This document shows positions 54,616-63,218 of a stretch of DNA of 64,000 nt, piece by piece. Positions within the stretch are counted from its first letter, which is position 1, and each line of letters starts with the position of its first letter. The translations under genes were made by a program, and so were the position numbers. This DNA comes from Acidobacteriota bacterium (lineage in GTDB: Bacteria; Acidobacteriota; Terriglobia; Terriglobales; Acidobacteriaceae). The stretch spans positions 620,001 to 684,000 of the forward strand of contig JABCZI010000001.1 of the NCBI GenBank assembly GCA_013289765.1, in the 5' to 3' direction. The notes beneath the pieces were generated by a model. It saw only the letters and a list, made by a program, of their open reading frames with translations, was not told where the DNA came from and did no database searches.

Positions 54616-55884
54616 ATGAGTGATCAGAAGACAGACAAGATGCTGCAGGACGGAGTTTCCAGAAGGAGTGTCCTGGGAATCGGCTCCGCTGCTTTGGCCG
54701 CGGCTGCATTCGCAGGATTAAGTGCCCACGCACAAACGCGGGAAGGCGCGCAAAAAGCAGAAGGCGACCATTCCTCGAGCAATCCTGGACAGGAGAATAA
54801 GCCCCTTCTAGCCGAGAATCCCAACTCAAACACACCTCCACCGACGGATTTTGGGGATGTCGGTCCCATTTGGTACTCCTACGATCTGACGAAGAGGCGA
54901 GTTCAAGAGGGCGGCTGGACGCATCAGGTGACGCAGCGCGAACTACCGTCCTCCACGGACTTAGCGGGCGTCAACATGCGCTTGACCGCCGGCAGCTTCC
55001 GAGAACTGCATTGGCACACAGCTGATGAGTGGGCCATTATGCTATACGGAAATGCCCGAGTCACGCTGCTGAATCCCGATGGGACGATCTTTATCGACGA
55101 CGTAAGCAAGGGCGATCTCTGGTATTTCCCGGCCGGCTTTCCTCATTCTATTCAAGGCCTGGGGCCAGACGGATGCGAGTTCCTCCTGGTCTTCGATCAA
55201 GGCATGTTTTCGGAAGACGGCACATTTCTCCTCTCGGAATTCGTGGCGCATACGCCTCCTGAAGTGTTGGCGAAGAATTTTGGACTGCCCGAGAGCGCTC
55301 TCGCTAATTTTCCGACTGGTCCTCTTTACATTTTTCCCGCAGACTTGCCAAAGTCGTTGGAAGAAGATAGAGCAGCAGTTGGCGGAGAGAAAGTCCGGTC
55401 TTCCATCCAGTACACCTTCAAAATGGAAGGGATGGCACCCACCAAGCGAACTACCGGGGGCGAAATACGTATCGTCGACTCGCATAACTTTCCTGTCTCG
55501 AAGAATGTCGCTGTTGCCATAAACACGATCAAGCCCGGAGGGATGCGCGAGCTGCATTGGCATCCCAACGCCTCTGAGTGGCAGTTCTGGATGGCCGGAA
55601 AGGGACGAATGACGGTGTTTATGCCCGTCGGCTCGGCACGTACCGCGGACTTCAATGCCAACGATGTAGGTTTCGTTCCGTTCAATGCTGGTCATTACGT
55701 GGAAAACACCGGCGATACTGACTTGGTGTTTCTGGAGCTGTTCAAGGCGAGCGAAGTCTTGGACGTCTCTCTCAACCAATGGATCCGGCGGCTTCCTCCC
55801 GAGATGGTGCATTCGCATTTGAAGCTTGATAAGAATGCGATCCAAACCATTCCCGCAGAAAAGCTGGAGATTGTGCCGCGATAG
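54616..55884 (+). CDS. oxdC: Tat-exported oxalate decarboxylase (bicupin)
   Basis: A 422-aa bicupin converting oxalate to formate and CO2 with Mn. The signal has SRRSVLGIGSAALAAAAF, a twin-arginine motif. Cupin 1 has RELHWHTADEWAIML and FPAGFPHSIQG; cupin 2 has RELHWHPNASEWQFW and VPFNAGHYVENTG, giving complete His/His/Glu/His sets. The lid reads FSEDGTF against SENST in Bacillus OxdC, keeping the key Glu of a decarboxylase. The start at 54616 has GAGG upstream. A dedicated tatA follows 104 nt later. Confidence 0.92.
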   Translation: MSDQKTDKMLQDGVSRRSVLGIGSAALAAAAFAGLSAHAQTREGAQKAEGDHSSSNPGQENKPLLAENPNSNTPPPTDFGDVGPIWYSYDLTKRRVQEGGWTHQVTQRELPSSTDLAGVNMRLTAGSFRELHWHTADEWAIMLYGNARVTLLNPDGTIFIDDVSKGDLWYFPAGFPHSIQGLGPDGCEFLLVFDQGMFSEDGTFLLSEFVAHTPPEVLAKNFGLPESALANFPTGPLYIFPADLPKSLEEDRAAVGGEKVRSSIQYTFKMEGMAPTKRTTGGEIRIVDSHNFPVSKNVAVAINTIKPGGMRELHWHPNASEWQFWMAGKGRMTVFMPVGSARTADFNANDVGFVPFNAGHYVENTGDTDLVFLELFKASEVLDVSLNQWIRRLPPEMVHSHLKLDKNAIQTIPAEKLEIVPR

Positions 55885-55988
55885 CTCTTCGCTGGCAAGC
55901 ACTGCGGAGCGAAGGCGCTGTTCTCCAAACACGGAAGCAGCGCCTGCTTTACAGCGATGTTCTGTAACTCTGACCTAAAGGAGGATTC

Positions 55989-56186
55989 ATGTTAGAAGGA
56001 CTGTTGCAACCTACGCATCTCTTGATGATCTTTGGAATTGCCGTGCTCGTGTTCGGTCCTAAGAAGCTTCCCGAGCTGGGCAAAGGCCTCGGAGAAAGCA
56101 TCCGCGGTTTCAAGTCGGCGATGAAAGAGCACGTGGATGCCTCCGACAAAACCACTCTCGTCGATCGTGACTCTAGCCCTCGATAA
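55989..56186 (+). CDS. tatA: TatA/E-type twin-arginine translocase subunit
   Basis: A 65-aa TatA. One N-terminal membrane helix (HLLMIFGIAVLVFGPKKLPELGKGLGESI) carries the FGPKKLP hinge and an amphipathic helix. AAGGAGG precedes the ATG. TatA pores export folded proteins; here it sits just behind the Tat-exported oxalate decarboxylase and near a Tat-exported reductase, without tatB or tatC, so it supplements a Tat system encoded elsewhere. Confidence 0.9.
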   Translation: MLEGLLQPTHLLMIFGIAVLVFGPKKLPELGKGLGESIRGFKSAMKEHVDASDKTTLVDRDSSPR

Positions 56187-56222
56187 CGTGATTCTCTTGC
56201 TCCGCGAGAGTCATGTGGCTAG

Positions 56223-57206
56223 CTAGCGATTCGTATTGCGGCTGGCAATCAGACTAGTGAATACCATTCGTACAAAAACATCGGCGGGTACGTAACCACT
56301 TCCCCATCTAGCATCGAAGTCTTTAGTCGGCGCTGCGGCCACTGCTTCGCGTATGGTTTTGCCACTCGCAACTAAAACCTTGATGCGCTGCCGAACCTGC
56401 GCCAGCATGTCGCGGTACTCCTGTAGTTCTGAGCGGGTGGCCACCGGTCCATGGCCTGGCACGATCTTTGTCTGCTGGTCAGTTTGTGCCAGAATTTGAT
56501 CGAGAGAATGGATCATGCCATCGATGGACCCTCCTGACGCTACATCGATGATGGGATAGAAGTGATTCGAGAAAATATCTCCGACCACGGCAACATTCGC
56601 CGGCGCGATGTAGATAATTGTGTCTCCATCCGTGTGCGCAGGACCGTAGTTGACCAATGTCAGCTTTTCGCCGCCCTGGTTCACGGTCATGCTGTTGGAG
56701 TAAGTCACTGTAGGTAACGCCTGGGTTGGATACCGGCCGTCGCGCAAGCCAATGAGCGGCACGTTCTGCTCCGACGATAACTGCTTCTTTACATTTTCCT
56801 GGGCTATGATCGTTACGCCTTCGGAGCCGAAGTACACGTTTCCCCCCGTGTGATCAAAGTGGCAATGCGTATTTACCAGCCGCGTGACGGGGCGCGACGT
56901 TGCTTTGAAGCTCGCGGCGTTCAGTTCGGAAACCCGCGAGTCCACTCCGCTATCGATCAGTAAAGTGCTGCCTTCAGCCACGATCGCTGCAACGTTTCCT
57001 CCGTCTCCAGACAACATCCATATGTCTTTGTCCAGGGCGGTAGTTTTCAGGGGGCTGCTCTCAAACTGTTCAATGGCCTTCTGTATAACCGTCTCGCCTG
57101 TTCCCGCCTGTCCCGTTGCTCGGAAAGCCGTTCCCGATATCACGACGGCACAAACAAGCGCCCCAATAAAGACAAGTGACCCCCTCGCATTCCGAAGAAT
57201 TCTCAT
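56223..57206 (-). CDS. secreted metallo-beta-lactamase-fold hydrolase
   Basis: A 327-aa exported MBL-fold protein. The signal peptide ends FRATGQA. Zinc ligands are HCHFDHTGG, His in GPAHTDGDTIIY, Asp in VVGDIFSNH and His in IVPGHGPV, so a binuclear site is complete. The closest recognisable types are SoxH/quinoprotein-associated hydrolases; the substrate is unknown. A weak -24/-12 match is at 57248-57263. Convergent with tatA. Confidence 0.85.
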   Translation of the reverse strand: MRILRNARGSLVFIGALVCAVVISGTAFRATGQAGTGETVIQKAIEQFESSPLKTTALDKDIWMLSGDGGNVAAIVAEGSTLLIDSGVDSRVSELNAASFKATSRPVTRLVNTHCHFDHTGGNVYFGSEGVTIIAQENVKKQLSSEQNVPLIGLRDGRYPTQALPTVTYSNSMTVNQGGEKLTLVNYGPAHTDGDTIIYIAPANVAVVGDIFSNHFYPIIDVASGGSIDGMIHSLDQILAQTDQQTKIVPGHGPVATRSELQEYRDMLAQVRQRIKVLVASGKTIREAVAAAPTKDFDARWGSGYVPADVFVRMVFTSLIASRNTNR

Positions 57207-57247
57207 TCTGCTGCTCCTCTTGACTAAGAAGTTGACCTATTTTTCAT

Positions 57248-57263
57248 AGCAGTTGAAGGCCCA
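57248..57263 (-). promoter_or_regulatory. weak -24/-12 candidate
   Basis: TGGGCCTTCAACTGCT keeps GG-N10-GC and TGCT, 8 of 12 positions, 42 nt before the MBL-fold gene. Such matches arise by chance; listed only because neighbours have better ones. Confidence 0.25.
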
Positions 57264-57325
57264 TTACATGGGTTCGGTTTCTACACATCTAACACCGCAC
57301 TCCCACCATGTTTATTTACGGCTGT

Positions 57326-58477
57326 TCAGGCAGGGGTTGGTGCCTCTTGCTCGATCAACTTCTGAGCTTTCAGCTCAGCCCAGAATTCCGCCGGAATCTT
57401 AGTTTGCATTGAGGTATAGTCTGCGAGGATCTGCTGTTCACTGCTAGCGCCGACGATCAAAGCCGCGGCCACGTCAGGTGATGCCGAGAACTGAAGCGCC
57501 GCTGTGCGGAGGTCTACTCCGTGATTCGCCGCCACTTCACGCAACTTTTTTCGTTTTTCCAGGAATTCGGCGGGGATCTTGTAGGAGTCTTTTCCATAGT
57601 TGTAGCGAGGACTCCCCGAGATGAATCCGGCGTTCAGTGAGGAACCAACCACCAGAGAAGCATTCTTTTTTCGGACCGCGGGAAAAAGCTGGTTCAGCGC
57701 ATCCTTATGATCAATCAAGGAATACTGCGAAGCCATCAGACAGACGTCAGGATCGGCATCCCTTAACACTCGCAGAATCGGTTCAGGGGTATTCACGCCG
57801 ATCCCCCAGCCTTTGATCAATCCTTCTTCCCGCATACGCGTCAGTTCAGGAAAAGCGCCTTTCGCGGCGATGTCGAATTGTTCCTGCCAGCTCGTTGGCA
57901 ACAACTTGTTATCCGAAGAAATGTCATGCACAAAAACGATGTCAAGGCTATCGATGCCAAGTCTTTGCAGACTATCTTCGATCGAACGCCTCACGCCGGA
58001 CGCCGTGTAATCGAAAATTACGTCGTTGGGCGATGGTGAGAAAGGAAACAGTTCGTGGTTCTTGGCTGTCTTCGATGCCTTTAGCAGTTTGCCCACTTTG
58101 GACGAGATGACATAATCGCTTCTTTTCTTGTTATGAAGAAAGCTGCCATACCTTCTCTCGGCGAGACCGAGACCATACCAGGGAGAAACATCATAGTAGC
58201 GAACGCCCGCGATCCACGCGGCTTCCAGGATCGCGTACGCGTCCTTATCAGTCACCACCGCGAATTCATTTCCCAGGGGAACGCCTCCCAGGCCGAATTT
58301 GATCGGCGGCTTGTAGCGGACAGAACTGCCACTGTTCGTGTCATTTTTCATGTTGTTCATCCTCCTGCTATCGCCTGCGTTGCCCTGCGCCGACGCATTC
58401 CCTGGCAGAAGGGCCGCGGCCGCGGTCACGGCCGATCCTTTAACGGCGAGATTAAGAAAGTCTCTTCTAGTCCTCAT
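57326..58477 (-). CDS. Tat-exported aldo/keto reductase
   Basis: A 383-aa NAD(P)-dependent reductase, begun at MRTRRDFLNLAVKG, a twin-arginine signal ending NASAQG. AKR landmarks are GVRYYDVSPWYGLGLAERRYG (Asp and Tyr of the active site), DYVISSKVGKLL (Lys), IDSLDIVFVHDI (His) and C-terminal VAAALIVGASS for cofactor. It is closest in pattern to aldose/fucose dehydrogenases. A folded cofactor enzyme exported by Tat fits. A strong sigma-54 site lies at 58535-58550. Confidence 0.88.
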   Translation of the reverse strand: MRTRRDFLNLAVKGSAVTAAAALLPGNASAQGNAGDSRRMNNMKNDTNSGSSVRYKPPIKFGLGGVPLGNEFAVVTDKDAYAILEAAWIAGVRYYDVSPWYGLGLAERRYGSFLHNKKRSDYVISSKVGKLLKASKTAKNHELFPFSPSPNDVIFDYTASGVRRSIEDSLQRLGIDSLDIVFVHDISSDNKLLPTSWQEQFDIAAKGAFPELTRMREEGLIKGWGIGVNTPEPILRVLRDADPDVCLMASQYSLIDHKDALNQLFPAVRKKNASLVVGSSLNAGFISGSPRYNYGKDSYKIPAEFLEKRKKLREVAANHGVDLRTAALQFSASPDVAAALIVGASSEQQILADYTSMQTKIPAEFWAELKAQKLIEQEAPTPA

Positions 58478-58534
58478 ACTTATAGCCAAGCCAATGCCGT
58501 TTCAACCAACGCTTGCGGCGGCATACCTCGCACA

Positions 58535-58550
58535 TGCAAAAAGTGGGCCA
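58535..58550 (-). promoter_or_regulatory. sigma-54 promoter of the aldo/keto reductase
   Basis: TGGCCCACTTTTTGCA matches at 10 of 12 positions with a perfect TTGCA -12 half. It is about 58 nt upstream of the start at 58477. Confidence 0.65.
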
Positions 58551-58588
58551 TACCCTCCTCTGCAAATACCGCATTTGCGCGGTGAAAT

Positions 58589-59035
58589 CTATTTCTCCGC
58601 ACTCATCCGATTGGCTGGTCGCGTGGTGAACTGGTTCACAGCGCTCGTTACTGGATCGGAAATACCGCCAGCCTGTTCCGACGACACTTTGTAGTAATAC
58701 GTAGTCCCAGGCTTCAGATTAGCCACACGCACTCGAAAGACCATCTCACTGTGGCCGGGGTTGATTCTGGTCGGAGACTCTGCCGTCAAGTTCAGGTTAT
58801 TGGGATCTTTGCCGTAGCGCACGACGGCATAGTGCAGGATTGTTCCCCCCGGATTCTGTGTGGTCCACCTTATGAAGGCTAACGTGTCGCTAACGGATTC
58901 GATCACCGGTGTGGCGCTGGCTAGTCTAGTGCTCGAACTCTCGCCTGCGAATGCCAGTCGTGGTTGGACAAACAATAAGCTCAAGGCCATGGTGCTGATC
59001 GCGATCGCGAGGCGTAATCTATTTAGCCTGGTCAT
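58589..59035 (-). CDS. secreted fibronectin type III protein
   Basis: A 148-aa exported single-domain protein. The signal peptide ends RLAFAGE. The FN3 fold is recognisable: TPVIESVSDTLAFIRWTTQNPG, LHYAVVRYG, VRVANLKPGTTYYYKVSSEQ. GGAGG precedes the ATG. The domain usually mediates binding on surfaces or in enzyme complexes; the partner is unknown. It lies between the di-heme protein and the aldo/keto reductase genes on the same strand. Confidence 0.8.
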   Translation of the reverse strand: MTRLNRLRLAIAISTMALSLLFVQPRLAFAGESSSTRLASATPVIESVSDTLAFIRWTTQNPGGTILHYAVVRYGKDPNNLNLTAESPTRINPGHSEMVFRVRVANLKPGTTYYYKVSSEQAGGISDPVTSAVNQFTTRPANRMSAEK

Positions 59036-59172
59036 ATTTAACCTCCATTAAAGTGTTGAGAGATGCAGTTCGTTCGTTGAATGAAGCGTTAAAAAATGAA
59101 GCGTTAAAATCGGGGCGAACCATCCATCGGTCCGCCCCACGTCTTATTAGCGAACCTTGGCTACGGCTGAGC

Positions 59173-60819
59173 TCACGGCTTGTAGCCATCCACGAGCGTC
59201 CTCAAGTAGGCGACGATGTCGTCTTCTTCCTCAGACGTCAGGCCAAGCTTGCCGATGGTTGTGTTTTCGTTGTTAGGATCTTCCGGCATCGGCCAACAGG
59301 TCACCTTCTCGACGGTTCCCGATGGACAATGGCCAGACAACACGGGGAAAGGATAAACATCTCGCGTGTTATAGAAGTGAACCACCTCTTTCAAACTCAA
59401 GAGGTAGCCGTTGTGCATGTACGCTTTCACGAAGCCAGGGTAAGGCGCCATTGCCGCGTTGCGCGCCGTCGAGGTTTGGAATTTTCCTTCGAACTGCGGC
59501 AACTGAACTCCCCAATCCAAATCAGGAGGAGCGCCGTAGTAGCCGTCGAGGAATAATCCCATGCCCTCATCGGTGAAACCAAAGCCGAGCGGGTTGCCGG
59601 TAAATCCCCACTGGTCCGGAGTGTCCTCCGAATACCAGGGAAGCCTTACATTCTTGGGGAGACCGAGGTTGTTGTAGGTTGTGTCGGTGAACAAAGGCTG
59701 AAGGCTCGCGGCCTGGCCGGTATCGCTTCCGCCCAGTTGAGTGCTCGATCTGCCATCCAGATGGCAGGTGTTGCAGCTGCCTTTGCCGCGGAACAAGTCA
59801 TAGCCGTTTTGTTCTTGTGGGGTGAGCGTTGCCTTGCCCGCAAGAACGTAATCGAATTTCGACGTGAAGGGACTGACGCTGTCGGACGACTCATAAGCGG
59901 CAATCGCTTGCGCGAACTCGTCGAAGTCTTTGTTGGAGAGCGTGCGATCCGAAGTGCTGAGCTGAACCGGAGTGGGATTTCCACCCAGCGAAGCCGCGCC
60001 CTTCGGAGTGCTGCACACGGTCGCGACGTCGGAAGGCCAATTAATTTCCAGCGAGCCGACGCCAAAGACCACTTCAAAGAAAAACTTGTAGTTGCTCTGC
60101 GAGAGCTTCCACACCACGCAAGCGGAATCTGGATTGGCCATTTCTTCAGGATCCAATGGCGGGTCTTGCGCTTGCTCCGCCGCGGAATTCTGAAGTTTGT
60201 ATCCGGTCGCCCGGCCATCCCAGAAATTGCCGCCGTAGAAATCGGCTTGACTCTGGTTGTAGTGGAGAGGCGGGAAGTAACTTGCGTAAGTGTAACTTTG
60301 TGGGTTGCGCTTAGCAATTCGGTTATTAGGATAGGCCCCCGGTACCGTGATGGGAACGGATCCCAGGCTTGATCCGCCCGTGAACACGCTCAAGATCGAG
60401 ACACCGTTTCCGTAACCAGCCGCCGGATCATGGCAATAGCTGCAGGCGACGTTTTTATTCACAGACAGATTGGGGTCGAAGATCTCAAGCTTGCCGAGAT
60501 TCTCGACTTGATGGTAGGGATCCAGCTTGCCTGACTTCGCCGCAGCCAGAGCCTGAGCTTCGAGCTTGGCTTCTTCCGCGATGATTCTCTTCACGTCCGG
60601 ATCGTTCGCTAAGATGCATTGCAGGTTAAGTCTTTCTCCCGGCAGGATGCATTGTTGATCGGCCGGCGGAATCTGAAAACCAGCCGGAAGCAGAAAATTA
60701 AGTTGCGGTGGGGGAGTGCCCTGTGCTGACGCATCAGGAACGGCCATTAGCATAGCGAGCGCAGTTAAGCCCGCTATCGAAAGCAATGAAAATGTTTCAG
60801 AACACTTCATGCGAGTCAC
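59173..60819 (-). CDS. MauG/cytochrome c peroxidase-like di-heme protein
   Basis: A 548-aa exported di-heme protein. The signal peptide ends DASAQG. Heme sites are CSYCH (near 132) and CNTCH (near 350), with KNVACSYCHDPAAGYG and GKGSCNTCHLDGRSS in context; a late EVVHFYNTRD segment fits the MauG/CCP family. It is longer than classic peroxidases (about 330 aa), with insertions between hemes. It may detoxify peroxide or oxidise a protein or polymer. A -24/-12 site is at 60868-60883. Confidence 0.85.
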   Translation of the reverse strand: MTRMKCSETFSLLSIAGLTALAMLMAVPDASAQGTPPPQLNFLLPAGFQIPPADQQCILPGERLNLQCILANDPDVKRIIAEEAKLEAQALAAAKSGKLDPYHQVENLGKLEIFDPNLSVNKNVACSYCHDPAAGYGNGVSILSVFTGGSSLGSVPITVPGAYPNNRIAKRNPQSYTYASYFPPLHYNQSQADFYGGNFWDGRATGYKLQNSAAEQAQDPPLDPEEMANPDSACVVWKLSQSNYKFFFEVVFGVGSLEINWPSDVATVCSTPKGAASLGGNPTPVQLSTSDRTLSNKDFDEFAQAIAAYESSDSVSPFTSKFDYVLAGKATLTPQEQNGYDLFRGKGSCNTCHLDGRSSTQLGGSDTGQAASLQPLFTDTTYNNLGLPKNVRLPWYSEDTPDQWGFTGNPLGFGFTDEGMGLFLDGYYGAPPDLDWGVQLPQFEGKFQTSTARNAAMAPYPGFVKAYMHNGYLLSLKEVVHFYNTRDVYPFPVLSGHCPSGTVEKVTCWPMPEDPNNENTTIGKLGLTSEEEDDIVAYLRTLVDGYKP

Positions 60820-60867
60820 GTTTCCTCCTTACTTCATGTTCGCGGTGTTTCGCGGTGCCTGATTAAC

Positions 60868-60883
60868 AGCACGCTAAGTTCCA
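60868..60883 (-). promoter_or_regulatory. sigma-54 promoter of the di-heme protein
   Basis: TGGAACTTAGCGTGCT: GG-N10-GC, 9 of 12 positions, 49 nt before the ATG. TGTCCCCTCTTTGCCA at 60982-60997, 99 nt further up, is one base off TGTC-N8-GACA. The rest of 60820-61268 shows no gene. Confidence 0.5.
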
Positions 60884-61268
60884 CGTGTTCCATGTTTTTT
60901 CCCCCCGCCATTGTTGGCCGCACCTCTGCGCCTCTCACTTCGGCAGGCGCGTGATCGCGCAGAACACTCTGCGTGCATGGTTGTCCCCTCTTTGCCAGGA
61001 ACTCAATTGTCGATTTGTTTAAAGAAGCGGGTAGTGGGGCCAAATGGTAAAAGGCGCGCGCGAACTTCCACCCGCTTAATACGTGATGAGATGTCACTGG
61101 CCTAACCGATCCAGTGCGCACAACGGGACACAAAGACCTACAGATAATCCACGAAATTAATACTGGTCTTACCCGATTAACAGAGTTTAAAGCGATGAAA
61201 AAAGCCAAATGTCTGAAGGTGGCGGCTGCGAGACGAATCGCAGCCGCAATTTAATTTCGATACGGAAT

Positions 61269-61403
61269 TCACTGTACGATACCGAACGATCCATAAATGC
61301 TCACTCCTATCACCGTCAGGATCAGCCCCATCACTATAGTGATTGCTGCCCAACTAATAACTTCGATCATATCGATGGCGCGCCCAGCGATTCTTGTATC
61401 CAT
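61269..61403 (-). CDS. 44-aa single-helix membrane peptide
   Basis: It starts MDTRIAGRAIDMIEVIS; a hydrophobic helix (WAAITIVMGLILTVIGVSI) spans about residues 18-36, and it ends YGSFGIVQ. GGGGAGGGA lies 4 nt before the ATG. A -24/-12 candidate lies at 61429-61444. It is divergent from the acetamidase gene. It could be a small regulatory or stabilising subunit of a membrane complex; function unknown. Confidence 0.5.
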   Translation of the reverse strand: MDTRIAGRAIDMIEVISWAAITIVMGLILTVIGVSIYGSFGIVQ

Positions 61404-61801
61404 TGGGTCCCTCCCCTGTCCGCGGAGAAGCACTTTTGAGGCCATGGGGAGACATGAATTTGCTGATCATCGAGTTAAATAGCGTCGGTGAACTGACCGC
61501 CAATTGACAGACACGTCGAAATGGTGACCTTCGCTGACGCAATGCGAGAGGGCTCGAATATCAATGAATTGAAAAATAATAAAGACTCCGCTTAAAACAA
61601 TTTTGCCTCAAAGTAGTGAAGACGATCACGGTTCCATCAGGCTTGTCTTCGAGAGCAGAACGCGGAAGCTAATCCCTTCCGGGGCCCCGGTTCACTCACC
61701 AGAGCGATTTCAAGAACTGCCATCTTGTGGTACATTGGGCAACATAAGTGACAAGAGACACTTCTCGTGGCTCCGAAAAATCGGCCGCCCATCAGGGTCC
61801 T
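61404..61801. other. intergenic, about 400 bp
   Basis: Holds the candidate promoter of the 44-aa gene near its left edge. It is AT-richer around 61550-61610, probably promoter DNA for the acetamidase gene. No further gene seen. Confidence 0.4.
61429..61444 (-). promoter_or_regulatory. weak sigma-54 candidate before the 44-aa gene
   Basis: TGGCCTCAAAAGTGCT: GG-N10-GC, 8 of 12 positions. It is about 26 nt upstream of the ATG at 61403, with the Shine-Dalgarno in between. Confidence 0.35.
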
Positions 61802-62800
61802 GTGATCGCCCGTCTTCTCACTCTCGTCCTACTCGCCGGTTCAGCGCTGGCCCAGAACGTCGTTCACTACACCACCACTATCGACAACGTGAAGTACCTC
61901 TTTGCGACCGCGGAGCCGGTAGCGCGATTGAAGCCGGGGGATATTCTCGACACTAATACGCTGGACTGCTTTGGCAATGTCTTGCGCAAGCCGGGCGACA
62001 CGATGAGCATGGTCAAAGGCGATAATCCGCTCGCCGGACCGTTTTACATTGAGGGAGCCGAACCCGGCGATACGCTCGCGGTGAAAATTCTCGATCTACA
62101 GGTGGATGGCGATACGGGAGTGGGAGCGTACTCTCCTGGCTTCGGCGCGCTCAGCGGTTCGCACTATACTCCGGTGCTCGAGCCGCCGCTGAAAGAGCGC
62201 GTGTGGTTTTATCACATTGATCATGCCAACAATACAGGCACGTACAAGGCTCTCGATTCAGATTTTTCTGTGAAGATTCCATTGCATCCTTTCTTCGGAT
62301 GCATCGGTGTGGCTCCCGCGAATGGCGAGGCTCGCAGTTCGATCGTGCCAGCGGAGTTTGGCGGAAACATGGATTCTCCAGAAGCTAGCGTGGGCAACAC
62401 TGTGTACTTCCCGGTAAACGTGAAGGGGGGACTCTTCTACATTGGTGATGGACACGCCGCGATGGGGGACGGGGAAGTTGCCGGGTCGGCGATCGAGGTT
62501 CCGCTAAAAGCGCGTGTTCAATTCAGCGTGATTAAAGGGCGCACCATCGAGTGGCCGCAATTTGAGAACGACGAAGCGATCATGACCGTCGGCGCATATC
62601 GCCCCGTCGACGACGCGGTGCGTATCGCTTTTACTGAACTGGTGCATTGGATTCATCGTGACTACGGACTCTCCGATCTGGATGCGTACGAGTTGTTGTC
62701 GAAAGTCGCGAAGGTTCATTTCAATGAAATGGTGGATCCAAATTACGTTATCGTGGCTTCGATCGAAAAGAAATACCTGCCCCCGAAGAAGAAACCGTAG
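61802..62800 (+). CDS. exported acetamidase/formamidase-family protein
   Basis: A 332-aa member of the FmdA/AmdA family, which hydrolyses short amides to ammonia and formate or acetate. Landmarks are LKPGDILDTNTLDCFG, GPFYIEGAEPGDTLAVKILD, HPFFGCIGVAP and GDGHAAMGDGEVAGSAIEV. The GTG at 61802 gives a normal signal peptide (ARLLTLVLLAGSALAQ); an upstream GTG at 61748 is the alternative. Periplasmic location differs from the usual cytoplasmic enzymes. Formate from formamide would again feed formate dehydrogenase. Confidence 0.82.
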   Translation: MIARLLTLVLLAGSALAQNVVHYTTTIDNVKYLFATAEPVARLKPGDILDTNTLDCFGNVLRKPGDTMSMVKGDNPLAGPFYIEGAEPGDTLAVKILDLQVDGDTGVGAYSPGFGALSGSHYTPVLEPPLKERVWFYHIDHANNTGTYKALDSDFSVKIPLHPFFGCIGVAPANGEARSSIVPAEFGGNMDSPEASVGNTVYFPVNVKGGLFYIGDGHAAMGDGEVAGSAIEVPLKARVQFSVIKGRTIEWPQFENDEAIMTVGAYRPVDDAVRIAFTELVHWIHRDYGLSDLDAYELLSKVAKVHFNEMVDPNYVIVASIEKKYLPPKKKP

Positions 62801-62880
62801 AGTCGACCGCAGAGTCGTAAGATAAATCCTAAGGCGTTTCCTGCGGCTGCGGTCTCGTTGCTTTGGGCAAGGCGGTAAAT

Positions 62881-63215
62881 ATGGCCAAGCCTGCGCCAAT
62901 CACGATACCCACCGAGCCAATCGGCAGTATCCCAAGACCGGTCGATCTGATCGAGCGAGTCTCAACGGCGAGAATGAGGATCCTAGCCGGAAACCTGACC
63001 AGCGAGTTTCTGTGGCAGCCCCCTCCAGTTGACCTCCAAAGTGAGACTCCGGAAGAAGTGCGAGACCTCGTACCGGAGCGGCCGAGTATATTCCGATCCA
63101 GCAACGCGGTACTTGCCGACGACTCCGGATTCTCCCCTTCAGAGATGACACCTCCACGCGCCGTGACACTTCCTTGGCCAACATCCAGGCGCTTGTGCTC
63201 GGCAATGCGAGGTAA
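62881..63215 (+). pseudogene. decayed MetE-like (methionine synthase II family) gene
   Basis: It begins MAKPAPITIPTEPIGSIPRP, the family's N-terminus, but soon jumps to the C-terminal region: ETPEEVRDLVPE and DDSGFSPS. A frameshift near 63138-63144 follows, after which another frame reads RDDTSTRRDTSLANIQALVL to a TAA at 63213-63215, the expected family end. Roughly 270 residues in the middle are missing. It is a remnant with an internal deletion and at least one frameshift, not a functional gene. Confidence 0.7.
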
Positions 63216-63218
63216 CCA

